A stretch of 64,000 nt of DNA from Arcobacter vandammei (GTDB lineage: Bacteria; Campylobacterota; Campylobacteria; Campylobacterales; Arcobacteraceae): NCBI RefSeq assembly GCF_016106035.1, contig NZ_JADKPZ010000007.1:45230-109229 (forward strand), read 5' to 3'. Under the pieces are notes generated by a model. The model was given only the letters and a program-made list of their open reading frames with translations. It did no database searches and was not told the origin of the DNA. This document shows, one piece after another, positions 45,828 to 53,965 of this stretch (position 1 is its first letter; each line of letters opens with the position of its first letter). Both the position numbers and the translations under genes were made by a program.

Positions 45828-47036
45828 TTAGCCTTTTATTTTAAAATATAGTTTTGCATATTGTTGAACAATACTTATATCATTTAACAAAATATCAAAA
45901 TCATTTATTAATTTTGTATTTTCCAAAATCTCTAAATCATAAGTTGATGTCATTCCTGATTCATTTGATATTTTATTTGCACTTATTAGCTCTTCATAAA
46001 GCTCAATATTTTTTCTTATTGTCTCATTTTGCTTAAAATATGTATCAAGTTTTGTTAAAGTTTGCTCATAATCATAAGCTGTCTCATTTTTTAAATCATT
46101 TAAATAAGCTCTTTGTTTTAAAACTTCCAATTTTGACTCTTCAAGCTTTGATGTTTTATTATAGTCAAATAAAGGCATACTTAAAGTAAGTCCAACATTT
46201 GCACTTGCATCATCTTTATTTGTATCTTTGATTGTTCTATTAAAACTCTCATCACTATTAGAATAACTAGCATTTGTTGAAAGAGCAACTTTTGGTAGAT
46301 ATTCAGTTTTTTTCTTTTTATAATCTGTATTTAACATATCAATTTTTGCATCTTCTTGCATAAGTGCTAGATTTTTATTCAAAAAATCCTCTTTACTTAT
46401 CTCTTTAAAATCCATAATCTCAATCTCATCATACTTTAAATCAGTATATTTTGCTAACTCTTGCTCTTTCTCTTTCAAAGAGTTTTCCAAAGATATTTTC
46501 TCTTTTAAAATTAGGTTTTTACTCATAATTGCATTATTTAGCTCAATAATATCAACTTTTCCTGCATCATATTGGATTTTTTTAATAATCTGCTCTATAT
46601 CTTTATTTACAACTCTAATATCATTTTGTGTCATCTCTAATTTTAATTTCTTAATCTCAAGTAAAGTATTGTAAATTGAGTATAAAATTTGATAGTTTTG
46701 ATTCTCCCAAGATAATAAATCATATTTTAATTTATCTTTAGCATAATCTATTTTAAACTCTATTCCACCTGATTCAAAAATAGATTGAGTAAATCCAATT
46801 TTTGCATTTTTACCAAAATTACCATTTTTATTATTATCAAAACTGTGAGTTGTAGTCAAACCTGAACTAAAATCAAGAGTTCCTATCCAATCATTTCTTA
46901 AACTCTCATACTTTGTCTCTATAGATTTCTTATCCAAATCTCTATACTCTTTTTTATCTTTTTGCAAAATATCCAAATTATTTGGATTTGCTAAAGCAAA
47001 AGAGCAGAAAATCGAGTAAATTATTATTTTTTTCAA
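45828..47036 (-). CDS. TolC-family outer-membrane protein
   Basis: 402 aa with a signal peptide (ending near ALA). Two long alpha-helical/beta-barrel repeats are visible (about 60-225 and 245-400), with LSMPLFDYNKTSKLEESKLE in the second, which is the usual OEP layout. It supplies the outer-membrane duct of the four-gene exporter, being first in the operon 11 bases before the adaptor. The start is TTG, preceded by AAAGGAAGAG at good spacing. Confidence 0.88.
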   Translation of the reverse strand: MKKIIIYSIFCSFALANPNNLDILQKDKKEYRDLDKKSIETKYESLRNDWIGTLDFSSGLTTTHSFDNNKNGNFGKNAKIGFTQSIFESGGIEFKIDYAKDKLKYDLLSWENQNYQILYSIYNTLLEIKKLKLEMTQNDIRVVNKDIEQIIKKIQYDAGKVDIIELNNAIMSKNLILKEKISLENSLKEKEQELAKYTDLKYDEIEIMDFKEISKEDFLNKNLALMQEDAKIDMLNTDYKKKKTEYLPKVALSTNASYSNSDESFNRTIKDTNKDDASANVGLTLSMPLFDYNKTSKLEESKLEVLKQRAYLNDLKNETAYDYEQTLTKLDTYFKQNETIRKNIELYEELISANKISNESGMTSTYDLEILENTKLINDFDILLNDISIVQQYAKLYFKIKG

Positions 47037-47124
47037 TCTCTTCCTTTGTCTTTTCTAATTTCAGAATCTTATCTTCTCTAATTTAACAATATTTTAACAA
47101 AATTAATATTTTTTTGACCTTTAA

Positions 47125-47143
47125 GATAATTATTATTAATATT
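47125..47143 (+). promoter_or_regulatory. Candidate Fur box before exbB
   Basis: The 19 bases from GATAAT at 47125 match 14 of 19 positions of the classical enterobacterial Fur consensus. It lies between a TTGACC (47114-47119) and the exbB start, over the likely -10 region. In sequence this AT-rich such a match can arise by chance, so it is only a candidate. Confidence 0.4.
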
Positions 47144-47182
47144 GTAATAAAATGCCAAAAAATTAAACAAAGGATTGTATTT

Positions 47183-47611
47183 ATGGGAGATATAGAAACA
47201 CTAAAGCATTTAGTTGATTATGGAGTTATTACTCTTCTGATATTAATGAGTTTTGTTGCTGTTTTCTTTTTTATTGAAAGAGTAATATTTTATAGAAAAA
47301 TAGATTTAAAATCTTACAAAACAAAAAAGGCTTTAGATGTTGCACTTACAAAACACCTTACAATTATTGGAACAATAGCCTCAAATTCTCCATATATAGG
47401 ACTTTTAGGAACTGTTTTAGCCATTATGCTTACTTTTATGACAATGGGAAGTGGCGAGATTGATGCAGCAAAAATTATGGAAAGTTTAGCACTAGCCTTA
47501 AAAGCAACTGCTGTTGGTCTTGTTGTTGCTATCATTTCTATGGTTATGTATAATATTTTAGGAAGATCAGCTGAAGTTTTGGAGGGTGATTATGAAGCTA
47601 CAGAAATATGA
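47183..47611 (+). CDS. exbB: ExbB-type proton channel subunit
   Basis: 142 aa MotA/TolQ/ExbB protein with three membrane helices; the pore region SPYIGLLGTVLAIMLTFMTM and ALALALKATAVGLVVAIISM are diagnostic. It powers TonB with ExbD. The frame opens earlier (47114), but AAAGGA stands just before the ATG at 47183, which gives MGDIETLKHL. Shorter than E. coli ExbB (244 aa) because the N-terminal extension is lacking, as is usual in Campylobacterota. Confidence 0.92.
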   Translation: MGDIETLKHLVDYGVITLLILMSFVAVFFFIERVIFYRKIDLKSYKTKKALDVALTKHLTIIGTIASNSPYIGLLGTVLAIMLTFMTMGSGEIDAAKIMESLALALKATAVGLVVAIISMVMYNILGRSAEVLEGDYEATEI

Positions 47612-47969
47612 TTCAATAAATGTAATCCCATTTATTGATGTATTACTTGTACTTTTAGCAATAGTTTTACTAACTTCAACATTTATTACACGAGGAATTA
47701 TTCCAGTTGCTCTACCTAGTTCTACTAGTGCTGAGCAACTAAAACCAGATAAAGAGATTATAATTGTAATCAATGAAAAAGGAGAGCTTTTTTTAGAAGA
47801 GACTCCAATAATAATTGAAGAGTTAGAGAAACAAATTTTATTAAAATCAGCAGAAACACCTGTACATATTCACACAGATAAAAATACAAAATTTGAGTCA
47901 TTTGTAAACATACTTGATATGTTAAAGAAAAATTCATATGCAAATATTTCAATAGTAACAAAGAAGTAA
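47592..47969 (+). CDS. exbD: ExbD-type energy transducer subunit
   Basis: 125 aa: one N-terminal helix with the proton-binding aspartate in VIPFIDVLLVLLAIVLLT, then a periplasmic domain (KEIIIVINEKGELFLEETPI). It overlaps exbB by 20 nt. A GTG six bases earlier is in frame, but GGAGG is spaced for the ATG at 47592. Confidence 0.92.
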   Translation: MKLQKYDSINVIPFIDVLLVLLAIVLLTSTFITRGIIPVALPSSTSAEQLKPDKEIIIVINEKGELFLEETPIIIEELEKQILLKSAETPVHIHTDKNTKFESFVNILDMLKKNSYANISIVTKK

Positions 47970-47972
47970 ACA

Positions 47973-48710
47973 ATGAGTAGATATAAAAGCTCTTTCTTAA
48001 TCACAAGTACAACTTATGCAATAGTAGGTTTTTTAACATTTTTTGTATTTGCAAATGCTTTTACTATACCTGAACCACAAAAAGATGTTACAACAATCTC
48101 TTTGGCAATGGTTGAATTGACTCAAGCACCACCTCCAATGCCTACACCACCAGAACCAACACCACCTGAACCAGAACCAGTTGTTGAAAAACCAACTCCT
48201 GTAAAAGTACCAGATAAGCCTAAAAAACCTAAACCAAAAAAAGAGAAGCCAATAGAAAAACCAGTTGAAAAGGTTGTTGAAAAAGTAGTTGAAGCACCTA
48301 TCGTACCTGTAGAAAAATTCTCAGAAAACACTGCACCAATTCAACCAAATATACCTATTGCTGAAGCTCCTACAAAGAGAAATATAAGCTCTGAACAAGC
48401 AAAAAACTTAAGAGATGCTTATTTAGCAAGAGTAAAAGCAAAAGTTGAAAAACATAAGGTATATCCAAAAGCAGCAAAAAGATTACATCAAACAGGAACA
48501 GTTGAAGTTAATTTTGATGTACATAAAAAAGGTAATGTTAAAAATGTAAGAATAGCTAAACACTCTAAATTTGAGAAATTAGATGAAGCAACAATGGAGT
48601 TATTAATTAGCATTGCTACATTTGAGCCAATTCCTGATGAGCTAGATGATGAGTTAAAAAATAAAGAAGTTTGGAATATTACTATTCCTATAGTTTATCA
48701 AATTCATTAA
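47973..48710 (+). CDS. tonB: TonB energy-transducing protein
   Basis: 245 aa. One membrane helix (about 9-28), a long Pro/Lys/Glu spacer (PPPMPTPPEPTPPEPEPVVE, then alternating KP and EK), and a C-terminal TonB fold (VYPKAAKRLHQTGTVEVNFD) that contacts the TonB box of outer-membrane receptors. Three bases after exbD. There is no receptor gene in the window, so the trio must serve receptors elsewhere. Confidence 0.93.
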   Translation: MSRYKSSFLITSTTYAIVGFLTFFVFANAFTIPEPQKDVTTISLAMVELTQAPPPMPTPPEPTPPEPEPVVEKPTPVKVPDKPKKPKPKKEKPIEKPVEKVVEKVVEAPIVPVEKFSENTAPIQPNIPIAEAPTKRNISSEQAKNLRDAYLARVKAKVEKHKVYPKAAKRLHQTGTVEVNFDVHKKGNVKNVRIAKHSKFEKLDEATMELLISIATFEPIPDELDDELKNKEVWNITIPIVYQIH

Positions 48711-48711
48711 T

Positions 48712-48744
48712 AAAAAGTGTAAGGTTTTAAACCTTACACTTTTT
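48712..48744 (+). terminator. Terminator after tonB
   Basis: Perfect arms AAAAAGTGTAAGGTTT (48712-48727) and AAACCTTACACTTTTT (48729-48744), ending in T residues, right after the tonB stop. Also close to the convergent nnrS stop. Confidence 0.92.
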
Positions 48745-48761
48745 TTATATCTTAAATTATA

Positions 48762-49985
48762 TTAAGCTTTCCATTTTGGTTTTTCTTCTAGTTTTTTCTC
48801 ATTTTCTACTAAAATAACAACATATTTACAAGACCAAATAATCAAAGTAACTACCAATAAAAGTGCAGTAATATCAACTAATAACATATAATTTAAATTA
48901 AAATTTGAACTAATAGATGCAAAAATTCTAATCAAAGTTAAAATCTGAACTGCAATAAAAATAGTTACTGCAAATTTTGTAGTTTGAATTTTTCTTCCTG
49001 AGTGTCCCAGGATTACTCTTGTACCAAATCCTATTAGAACAGTTACAAAATATCCTAAAGCTAAAGTGTGAAGTACTGCTTTTTCAAAGAAGAATTCTGG
49101 ATTTACAAATACCATAACTCCTTGAATTATTGAGATAAAAAAAGCAAAAGGTATCCAAAAAAGTCCTAAATGTAAAACCCAAACTATTGGGGGCATTGAA
49201 AGTGTTGGAAGTTTCCACCTAAAAAGTTCTTTTAAAACAAATATAAATAGTGGAATATCAGCTATTAAATTTAATTTTGGATTTTCAAAACTAAGCAAAA
49301 ACACTTTTAAAACCAATAATAAGCAGATAACTTCAAGTAGCTTTGAACTTTTATTTATAATATATTCAGGTTTCATAACTCTTGTAAAAAATGGAATCAT
49401 TCTTTGAGAAATTGTAAAAATAATCATAAATAAAAATAGGTAAAAACCACTATTTATTGCAACTCTTGAAACCAAATATGAAGAAGAGAAATCAAATTCT
49501 GAAACAATAAATAATAGATGAGATACAAGTCCTGCTGCAAATGATATTAAAACCCATTTTGTATCATTTTTATCTTGCATAATACTTTTTTTATGAATAC
49601 TATATAGAAGTTTAAAACTTAAAATTTGTGCAAAAAGCATTAAAACTTGAAAAAGTATTGTAAGCTTTGTATAGAAAATCAAAGATAAAAAAATACCTAT
49701 ACTAGATATAAAATATAGGAAAAACTGGTTCATATAATCTTTTACTTCTATTTCACTCTGCATTAAGAATTTTGGAAAAACTACAAATAAGAATCCTAAA
49801 AAGAACTGAATAAAAACAACGAAAATTAAGCTATAAGCATGATAAGTTAAAACTGTACTATCAAGATTTAAAGTACTTGAGTAAGCCAAAAAAAACAAAA
49901 TCATAAATAGAGCAAAAAATAAAACTCCATTTGTAAAAAATGGTTGATGTGGTTGGGATGAAAATTTTTTATACCATAAATTCAT
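48762..49985 (-). CDS. NnrS-family membrane protein
   Basis: 407 aa, about 12 membrane helices. NnrS signatures: the start SQPHQPFFTNGVLFFALF, the H in LTYHAYSLIF, FLFVVFPKFLM and the C-terminal LHTLALGYFVTVLIGFGTRV followed by LGHSGR. NnrS proteins bind haem and copper and are linked to nitric-oxide stress in denitrifiers; the exact reaction is unsettled. The start codon and its AGGAG ribosome-binding site lie inside a long inverted repeat. Confidence 0.87.
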   Translation of the reverse strand: MNLWYKKFSSQPHQPFFTNGVLFFALFMILFFLAYSSTLNLDSTVLTYHAYSLIFVVFIQFFLGFLFVVFPKFLMQSEIEVKDYMNQFFLYFISSIGIFLSLIFYTKLTILFQVLMLFAQILSFKLLYSIHKKSIMQDKNDTKWVLISFAAGLVSHLLFIVSEFDFSSSYLVSRVAINSGFYLFLFMIIFTISQRMIPFFTRVMKPEYIINKSSKLLEVICLLLVLKVFLLSFENPKLNLIADIPLFIFVLKELFRWKLPTLSMPPIVWVLHLGLFWIPFAFFISIIQGVMVFVNPEFFFEKAVLHTLALGYFVTVLIGFGTRVILGHSGRKIQTTKFAVTIFIAVQILTLIRIFASISSNFNLNYMLLVDITALLLVVTLIIWSCKYVVILVENEKKLEEKPKWKA

Positions 49986-50017
49986 AAAATCTCCTAAAAA
50001 TTTTTAGAAGATTTTAT
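49984..50017 (-). promoter_or_regulatory. Near-perfect palindrome covering the nnrS RBS and start
   Basis: Left arm ATAAAATCTCCTAAAAA (49984-50000) and right arm TTTTTAGAAGATTTTAT (50001-50017) pair at 16 of 17 positions. In the minus-strand mRNA the 3' arm contains AGGAG and the first bases of the AUG. No T run follows, so it is not a normal terminator of the Sel1 gene upstream. A -10 box TATACT (50052-50057) would give a leader that includes the whole hairpin. Confidence 0.6.
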
Positions 50018-50076
50018 CTTTATTTTACTAATTTTTTATTGACTTTAAGCAAGTATATATTGATTTTTAGGCTATT

Positions 50077-50787
50077 TTATAGTTTTCCTAACTCTTCACA
50101 AGCCTTTTCATTATTCAAAGAACAAGCCTTAGAAAAATAGCTTTTTGCAAGACTTTTATTTACAGTAAAAAATCTACCATCTAAATAAGCAACTCCTAGA
50201 TTATAACAAGCATTTGAATATCCTAAATTACAAGATTTTTCATATAAATTAACAGCCTTTAAAGGTGATAACTCAACTCCCTCTTCATTATAATATTTAT
50301 ATGCCAAATTATAACAAGCTCTTCCGTGATCAAGATTACAAGCTTTTGTAAGAAGTTCAACATTTTTGAAATTATCCTGCTCTTTTTCATAAATTCCTGC
50401 TAAATTATAACAAGCACTAGAGTTCCCATTTTCACAAGCATTGTTATAAAGTCCTATTGCTCTATTTAAATCTTTTTCTACACCCAAAGCTTTTTCACTC
50501 ATATATGCTAAATTAAAACAAGCTTGTTGATGCCCCTCTTGACAAGCTTTATCGAAAAGTTCATAAGCTTTTGTATAATTTTTTGCAATATGCTTATCAT
50601 CAAAATACATAATAGCTAAATTATAACAACCAGCAAAAGCACCTTTATCACAAGCATTTTTAAAAATATTTGCCGCTTCTAGGACATTTCCTTTTTCAAG
50701 TTCGATATATCCATCTTCTACCAATGAAGCATTAGAAAATGAGAAACTTAGCATTAAAATAAACAGAGTTTTAATTATTTTTTGCAT
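50077..50787 (-). CDS. Secreted Sel1-repeat, cysteine-rich protein (Hcp-like)
   Basis: 236 aa with a signal peptide (cleavage near SNA, residue 20). About six 36-residue Sel1/TPR repeats follow, each with a Cys pair spaced to form a disulfide across the helical hairpin (ACDKGAFAGCYNLAIMY; ACQEGHQQACFNLAYM; ACENGNSSACYNLAGIY). This is the architecture of Helicobacter cysteine-rich proteins (HcpA). A periplasmic or secreted binding role is likely; the ligand is unknown. Confidence 0.87.
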   Translation of the reverse strand: MQKIIKTLFILMLSFSFSNASLVEDGYIELEKGNVLEAANIFKNACDKGAFAGCYNLAIMYFDDKHIAKNYTKAYELFDKACQEGHQQACFNLAYMSEKALGVEKDLNRAIGLYNNACENGNSSACYNLAGIYEKEQDNFKNVELLTKACNLDHGRACYNLAYKYYNEEGVELSPLKAVNLYEKSCNLGYSNACYNLGVAYLDGRFFTVNKSLAKSYFSKACSLNNEKACEELGKL

Positions 50788-50852
50788 AATTTATCCTTTT
50801 ATTCAAATTTCAACAATATTACAACTTTTTGATTAATATTAGGTAAAGAGAG

Positions 50853-50882
50853 AATTTTAGGCAAGAAATCTTGCCTAAAATT
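50853..50882 (-). terminator. Terminator after tpx
   Basis: Perfect 14-bp arms AATTTTAGGCAAGA (50853-50866) and TCTTGCCTAAAATT (50869-50882), nine bases past the tpx stop on the minus strand. The following bases are T-rich but mixed. Confidence 0.75.
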
Positions 50883-50891
50883 TATTAGTTT

Positions 50892-51431
50892 TTAGTGGCA
50901 AGATCCACAACAAGAAGTTGAACTAGCTTCAGTTGCAGCTGCTAAAACAGCTGAATAATTTGGCTCATCTGTAATTTCAGGAACAATCTCTTTATATGTA
51001 ATTTTTCCAGATGGATTTACTATAAAAATTGCTCTTGCAGTTAATCCTGCTAATGGTCCATTTGCTTGAAGAACACCATAAGATTTTGCAAAAGCTTTTG
51101 CTCTAAAATCTGAAGCAACTTTTAAATTTGATATTCCTTCAGTTGTACAGAATCTTTTCATTGCAAATGGTAAATCCATAGATACAACTACAACTTCTGT
51201 ATGTCCTAATTTAGCTGCTTCCTCATTAAATTTTCTAGCTTCAGCTGCACAAACACCTGTATCTAAAGATGGAACTGCTAAAATAATTTGAGCTTTCCCT
51301 TGTTGCCCACCAATTTGAACATCACTTAAATCAGCACCTACACCATTTACAACTGGTGCAATATCTCCTACATTTAATTCTGTTCCACTTAAATTTACAT
51401 CTACTTCACCATGAAATTTTACTGTTGCCAT
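50892..51431 (-). CDS. tpx: Thiol peroxidase with a Cys-rich C-terminal tail
   Basis: Atypical 2-Cys peroxiredoxin that reduces H2O2 and organic peroxides. Peroxidatic C61 in SLDTGVCAAEARKF and resolving C95 in KRFCTTEG are at the same positions as in E. coli Tpx. The protein is 179 aa, about 11 longer than E. coli Tpx, with an added tail SSTSCCGSCH (C174, C175, C178, H179) that could bind metal or act as an extra thiol. There is no signal peptide. A single gene with its own terminator. Confidence 0.93.
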   Translation of the reverse strand: MATVKFHGEVDVNLSGTELNVGDIAPVVNGVGADLSDVQIGGQQGKAQIILAVPSLDTGVCAAEARKFNEEAAKLGHTEVVVVSMDLPFAMKRFCTTEGISNLKVASDFRAKAFAKSYGVLQANGPLAGLTARAIFIVNPSGKITYKEIVPEITDEPNYSAVLAAATEASSTSCCGSCH

Positions 51432-51492
51432 ATTTTTCCTTTGTTTTTAAATTAAATCTCAAAATTATATTTTAAATAGGATAAAGTTTGTC

Positions 51493-52344
51493 TTAATTTA
51501 ATAAGCTAATACTACTCTCATTTAAAATTATTTTTTTCTCTTCCAAAAGCTTTGTTAAAGTTGCTTTATATGCTTTTTTACTCATTGCAAAAACTTTTTT
51601 TATATCTTCAACATCACTTTTATATGTGAAATTCATTGTTCCACCATTTGCTTTTAAAATATCTAAAATCTTGTTTGTATCGATTTTTTGTCCTATTTTT
51701 TGTAAAGAAATATCTAGTTTACTATCATCTCTAAGATTTTTTATATAGGCTCTTTTTTTATCTCCTATTTTTAAATTTTCAAAAATTTCAGAGTGAAAAA
51801 TCATACCTTCATAAAGATTATTTACAATAACTTTAAATCCTAAAGGAGTTTTTGAGTATAAAATAATCTCAACTTCATCACCTTGTTTTAAATTTTTTGG
51901 TTCACTACTTAAAATAAATTTCTCACTTGCAATTAATCTATTTGTTTTAGTATCAAACTGCATTTGTAAAACTTTGTAATTTCCTACAAAAAAAGTACTG
52001 CTTTTTTGTCTATTTTTTGGTACAAGCAAATCTTTTGCTAAACCAATATCTACAAAATATCCAAATTTTGCACTATCAACTATTTTTAAACTTGCAAATT
52101 CATTTAAATATAAATATGGCTTTAGTGTAGTTGCAACTAATCTATCTTCACTATCTGTGTAGATAAAAACATCAACTAAACTATCTATATTCATCTCTTT
52201 TTTTACATATATATTTGGTAATAAAACTTCTGTTTCATCTCCACTTATTAAATATATCCCTGGTTGGCTAACTCTTGATACTTTTAGGGTATTTACAACA
52301 CCTTGTTTGATATATTTATCTAATTTTCTATTTTCATTTTTCAT
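51493..52344 (-). CDS. CvfB-like S1-domain RNA-binding protein
   Basis: 283 aa. Three S1-type OB domains (about 15-60 with the following VDVFIYTDSEDRLVATTLKP, about 75-130 with FGYFVDIGLAKDLLVP, and about 150-215 with GFKVIVNNLYEGMIFHSEIF), then a winged helix (about 220-283, ILKANGGTMNFTYKSDVEDI). This is the CvfB/YitL layout, an RNA-binding regulator in Staphylococcus. The targets here are unknown. Confidence 0.85.
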   Translation of the reverse strand: MKNENRKLDKYIKQGVVNTLKVSRVSQPGIYLISGDETEVLLPNIYVKKEMNIDSLVDVFIYTDSEDRLVATTLKPYLYLNEFASLKIVDSAKFGYFVDIGLAKDLLVPKNRQKSSTFFVGNYKVLQMQFDTKTNRLIASEKFILSSEPKNLKQGDEVEIILYSKTPLGFKVIVNNLYEGMIFHSEIFENLKIGDKKRAYIKNLRDDSKLDISLQKIGQKIDTNKILDILKANGGTMNFTYKSDVEDIKKVFAMSKKAYKATLTKLLEEKKIILNESSISLLN

Positions 52345-52365
52345 CTGGTTTTTCCGTCTCTTTTC

Positions 52366-53160
52366 TTATTTTTTTAATATTTTTACAAGCCCTAAAGCAA
52401 CAACACTAACTATAATTATACTAGCTCCTGAACTTATATCATACATATAAGATATATAAAGCCCAAGAAGTGTGAATATTGTAGCTAAAATTGAGCTAAT
52501 TATCATCATTGTTGATAATCTATTTGAAAATGCTTCAGCCATATAAGTTGGAATTGTAAGAAGTGCAATAACCAAAATAAGTCCAACAGCTTTAATAGCT
52601 GCAACCACACAAAGTGCAGATAAAATAAGAATTAAAGTATAAAAGAACTTTACATTTATTCCTCTAAGTCCTGCAAATTCGCTATCATAAGATACTGCTA
52701 AGATTTGCTTATAAAAAAACAGAACTATAAAAACAATAAACAGATCAAGCAAACTCATATAAAGTAAATCAGCACTTGAAACTGCAATTATACTTCCAAA
52801 CAAATAGCTCATCAAATCTACATTATATCCAGGGCTTAAATCTATTAAAACTATTCCAATAGCCATTCCACTAGCCCACATCATACCAATAATAGCATCT
52901 ATTCTACTTTTGTTTTTTAGAGTTATAATTGCTATTAAAATGGCTGTTATTATAGAAAAAATTGTAGCTCCAAAAAGTACTGGAATTCCTAAATAAATAG
53001 CCATTCCAATTCCACCATAAGCACTATGTGCTATTCCCCCTGTTAGAAATGTAATCTTATTTACTACAACTAAACTTCCAATTATTCCAGCTGCAATAGA
53101 GATTAAAATCCCAGTTAAGATAGCATTTTGTATAAAATCATATTGAAGTATTTCAATCAT
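52366..53160 (-). CDS. znuB: Metal ABC transporter permease (ZnuB type)
   Basis: 264 aa, about eight membrane helices of the ABC-3 family (ISIAAGIIGSLVVVNKITFL, GGIAHSAYGGIGMAIYLG, IDAIIGMMWASGMAIGIVLI, AIKAVGLILVIALLTIPTY). It moves Zn2+ (or possibly Mn2+/Fe2+) inward with the ATPase 11 bases upstream. The receptor gene is not beside it; a degenerate ZnuA-like receptor is at 16060-16839. Confidence 0.88.
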   Translation of the reverse strand: MIEILQYDFIQNAILTGILISIAAGIIGSLVVVNKITFLTGGIAHSAYGGIGMAIYLGIPVLFGATIFSIITAILIAIITLKNKSRIDAIIGMMWASGMAIGIVLIDLSPGYNVDLMSYLFGSIIAVSSADLLYMSLLDLFIVFIVLFFYKQILAVSYDSEFAGLRGINVKFFYTLILILSALCVVAAIKAVGLILVIALLTIPTYMAEAFSNRLSTMMIISSILATIFTLLGLYISYMYDISSGASIIIVSVVALGLVKILKK

Positions 53161-53171
53161 ATTTTTACCTT

Positions 53172-53912
53172 TTAATGTTCATGATTACAACAAATTTGTG
53201 TTTTACCCAAAGCTGAAAGCAACTCAACTTCACACAAATGGTCATCACTTAGTGTAACATCTCTTTTTACATCTTTTAAACTATGATAAACTAAAGTTCT
53301 ATTTACATGAGCTACATCTTTTGCATAGTTTAAAAGTATTGATAAATCGTGGCTTACAACAACAATAGCAATAGCTTTATTTAGCTCTTTTAAAAGTTCA
53401 TAAATATCTTGCTGACCTTTTACATCAATACTAGCTGTTGGTTCATCTAGCATTAAAATTTTTGGATTTGAACACAAAGCTCGTGCAATAAAAACTCTTT
53501 GTCTTTGTCCTCCACTTAAATCACCTATTTTTTTATCTGCAAAATTCTCCATTCCAACTTGCTTTAAAGAGTTCAAAGCACAAGAAATATCCTCTTTTGC
53601 ATATCCAAAAAGTTTTTTCTTTCTCTTTATATGCCCCATTAATACAACTTCAAGAGCTGTTATTGGAAAATCTATATTTAAATTTGTATTTTGAGGAACA
53701 TAACCTACTTCACTATTTTTTATATTTTTTATTAATTTCCCATTTTGAAGTGGTAAAAGTTCCAAAATAAGCTTAAGTAAAGTAGATTTTCCGCCACCAT
53801 TTGGACCAATAATAGCTAAAAAATCATCACTTTTTATAGTAAGATTTACATTCTCTAAAGCTTTTGTATTTGAGTAAGAGTGCGATAAATTCTCTATTTG
53901 TATTAAATTCAT
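53172..53912 (-). CDS. znuC: Metal ABC transporter ATP-binding protein (ZnuC type)
   Basis: 246 aa: Walker A GPNGGGKST, Q-loop VGYVPQNTN, signature LSGGQRQRVFIARA, Walker B ILMLDEPTASID, H-loop VSHDLSILL. The VLMGHIKRKK phrase is typical of Znu/Mnt ATPases. The last residues CCNHEH (241-246) are a possible metal-binding tail. An inverted repeat 20 bases upstream may be its operator. Confidence 0.9.
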   Translation of the reverse strand: MNLIQIENLSHSYSNTKALENVNLTIKSDDFLAIIGPNGGGKSTLLKLILELLPLQNGKLIKNIKNSEVGYVPQNTNLNIDFPITALEVVLMGHIKRKKKLFGYAKEDISCALNSLKQVGMENFADKKIGDLSGGQRQRVFIARALCSNPKILMLDEPTASIDVKGQQDIYELLKELNKAIAIVVVSHDLSILLNYAKDVAHVNRTLVYHSLKDVKRDVTLSDDHLCEVELLSALGKTQICCNHEH

Positions 53913-53931
53913 ATTGACCTTTTATTTATAT

Positions 53932-53948
53932 TTGCAACTAGGTTGCAA
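53932..53948. promoter_or_regulatory. Candidate operator palindrome before znuC
   Basis: TTGCAAC (53932-53938), TAG, GTTGCAA (53942-53948): a perfect 7-3-7 palindrome 20 bases before the znuC start. Position and symmetry suit a dimeric regulator such as Zur, but I do not recognise it as a known Zur consensus. Confidence 0.5.
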
Positions 53949-53965
53949 TATTATCTAAAAGTTCA

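Noticed and set aside
48122..48331. Gly/Ser/Thr-rich minus-strand frame inside tonB
   Set aside because: It is the antisense of the Pro/Lys-rich TonB spacer, a common artefact.
51000..51431. CGSCH of Tpx as a c-type haem site
   Set aside because: The protein has no signal peptide and so would not meet the periplasmic haem-attachment machinery; a metal or thiol role is more plausible.
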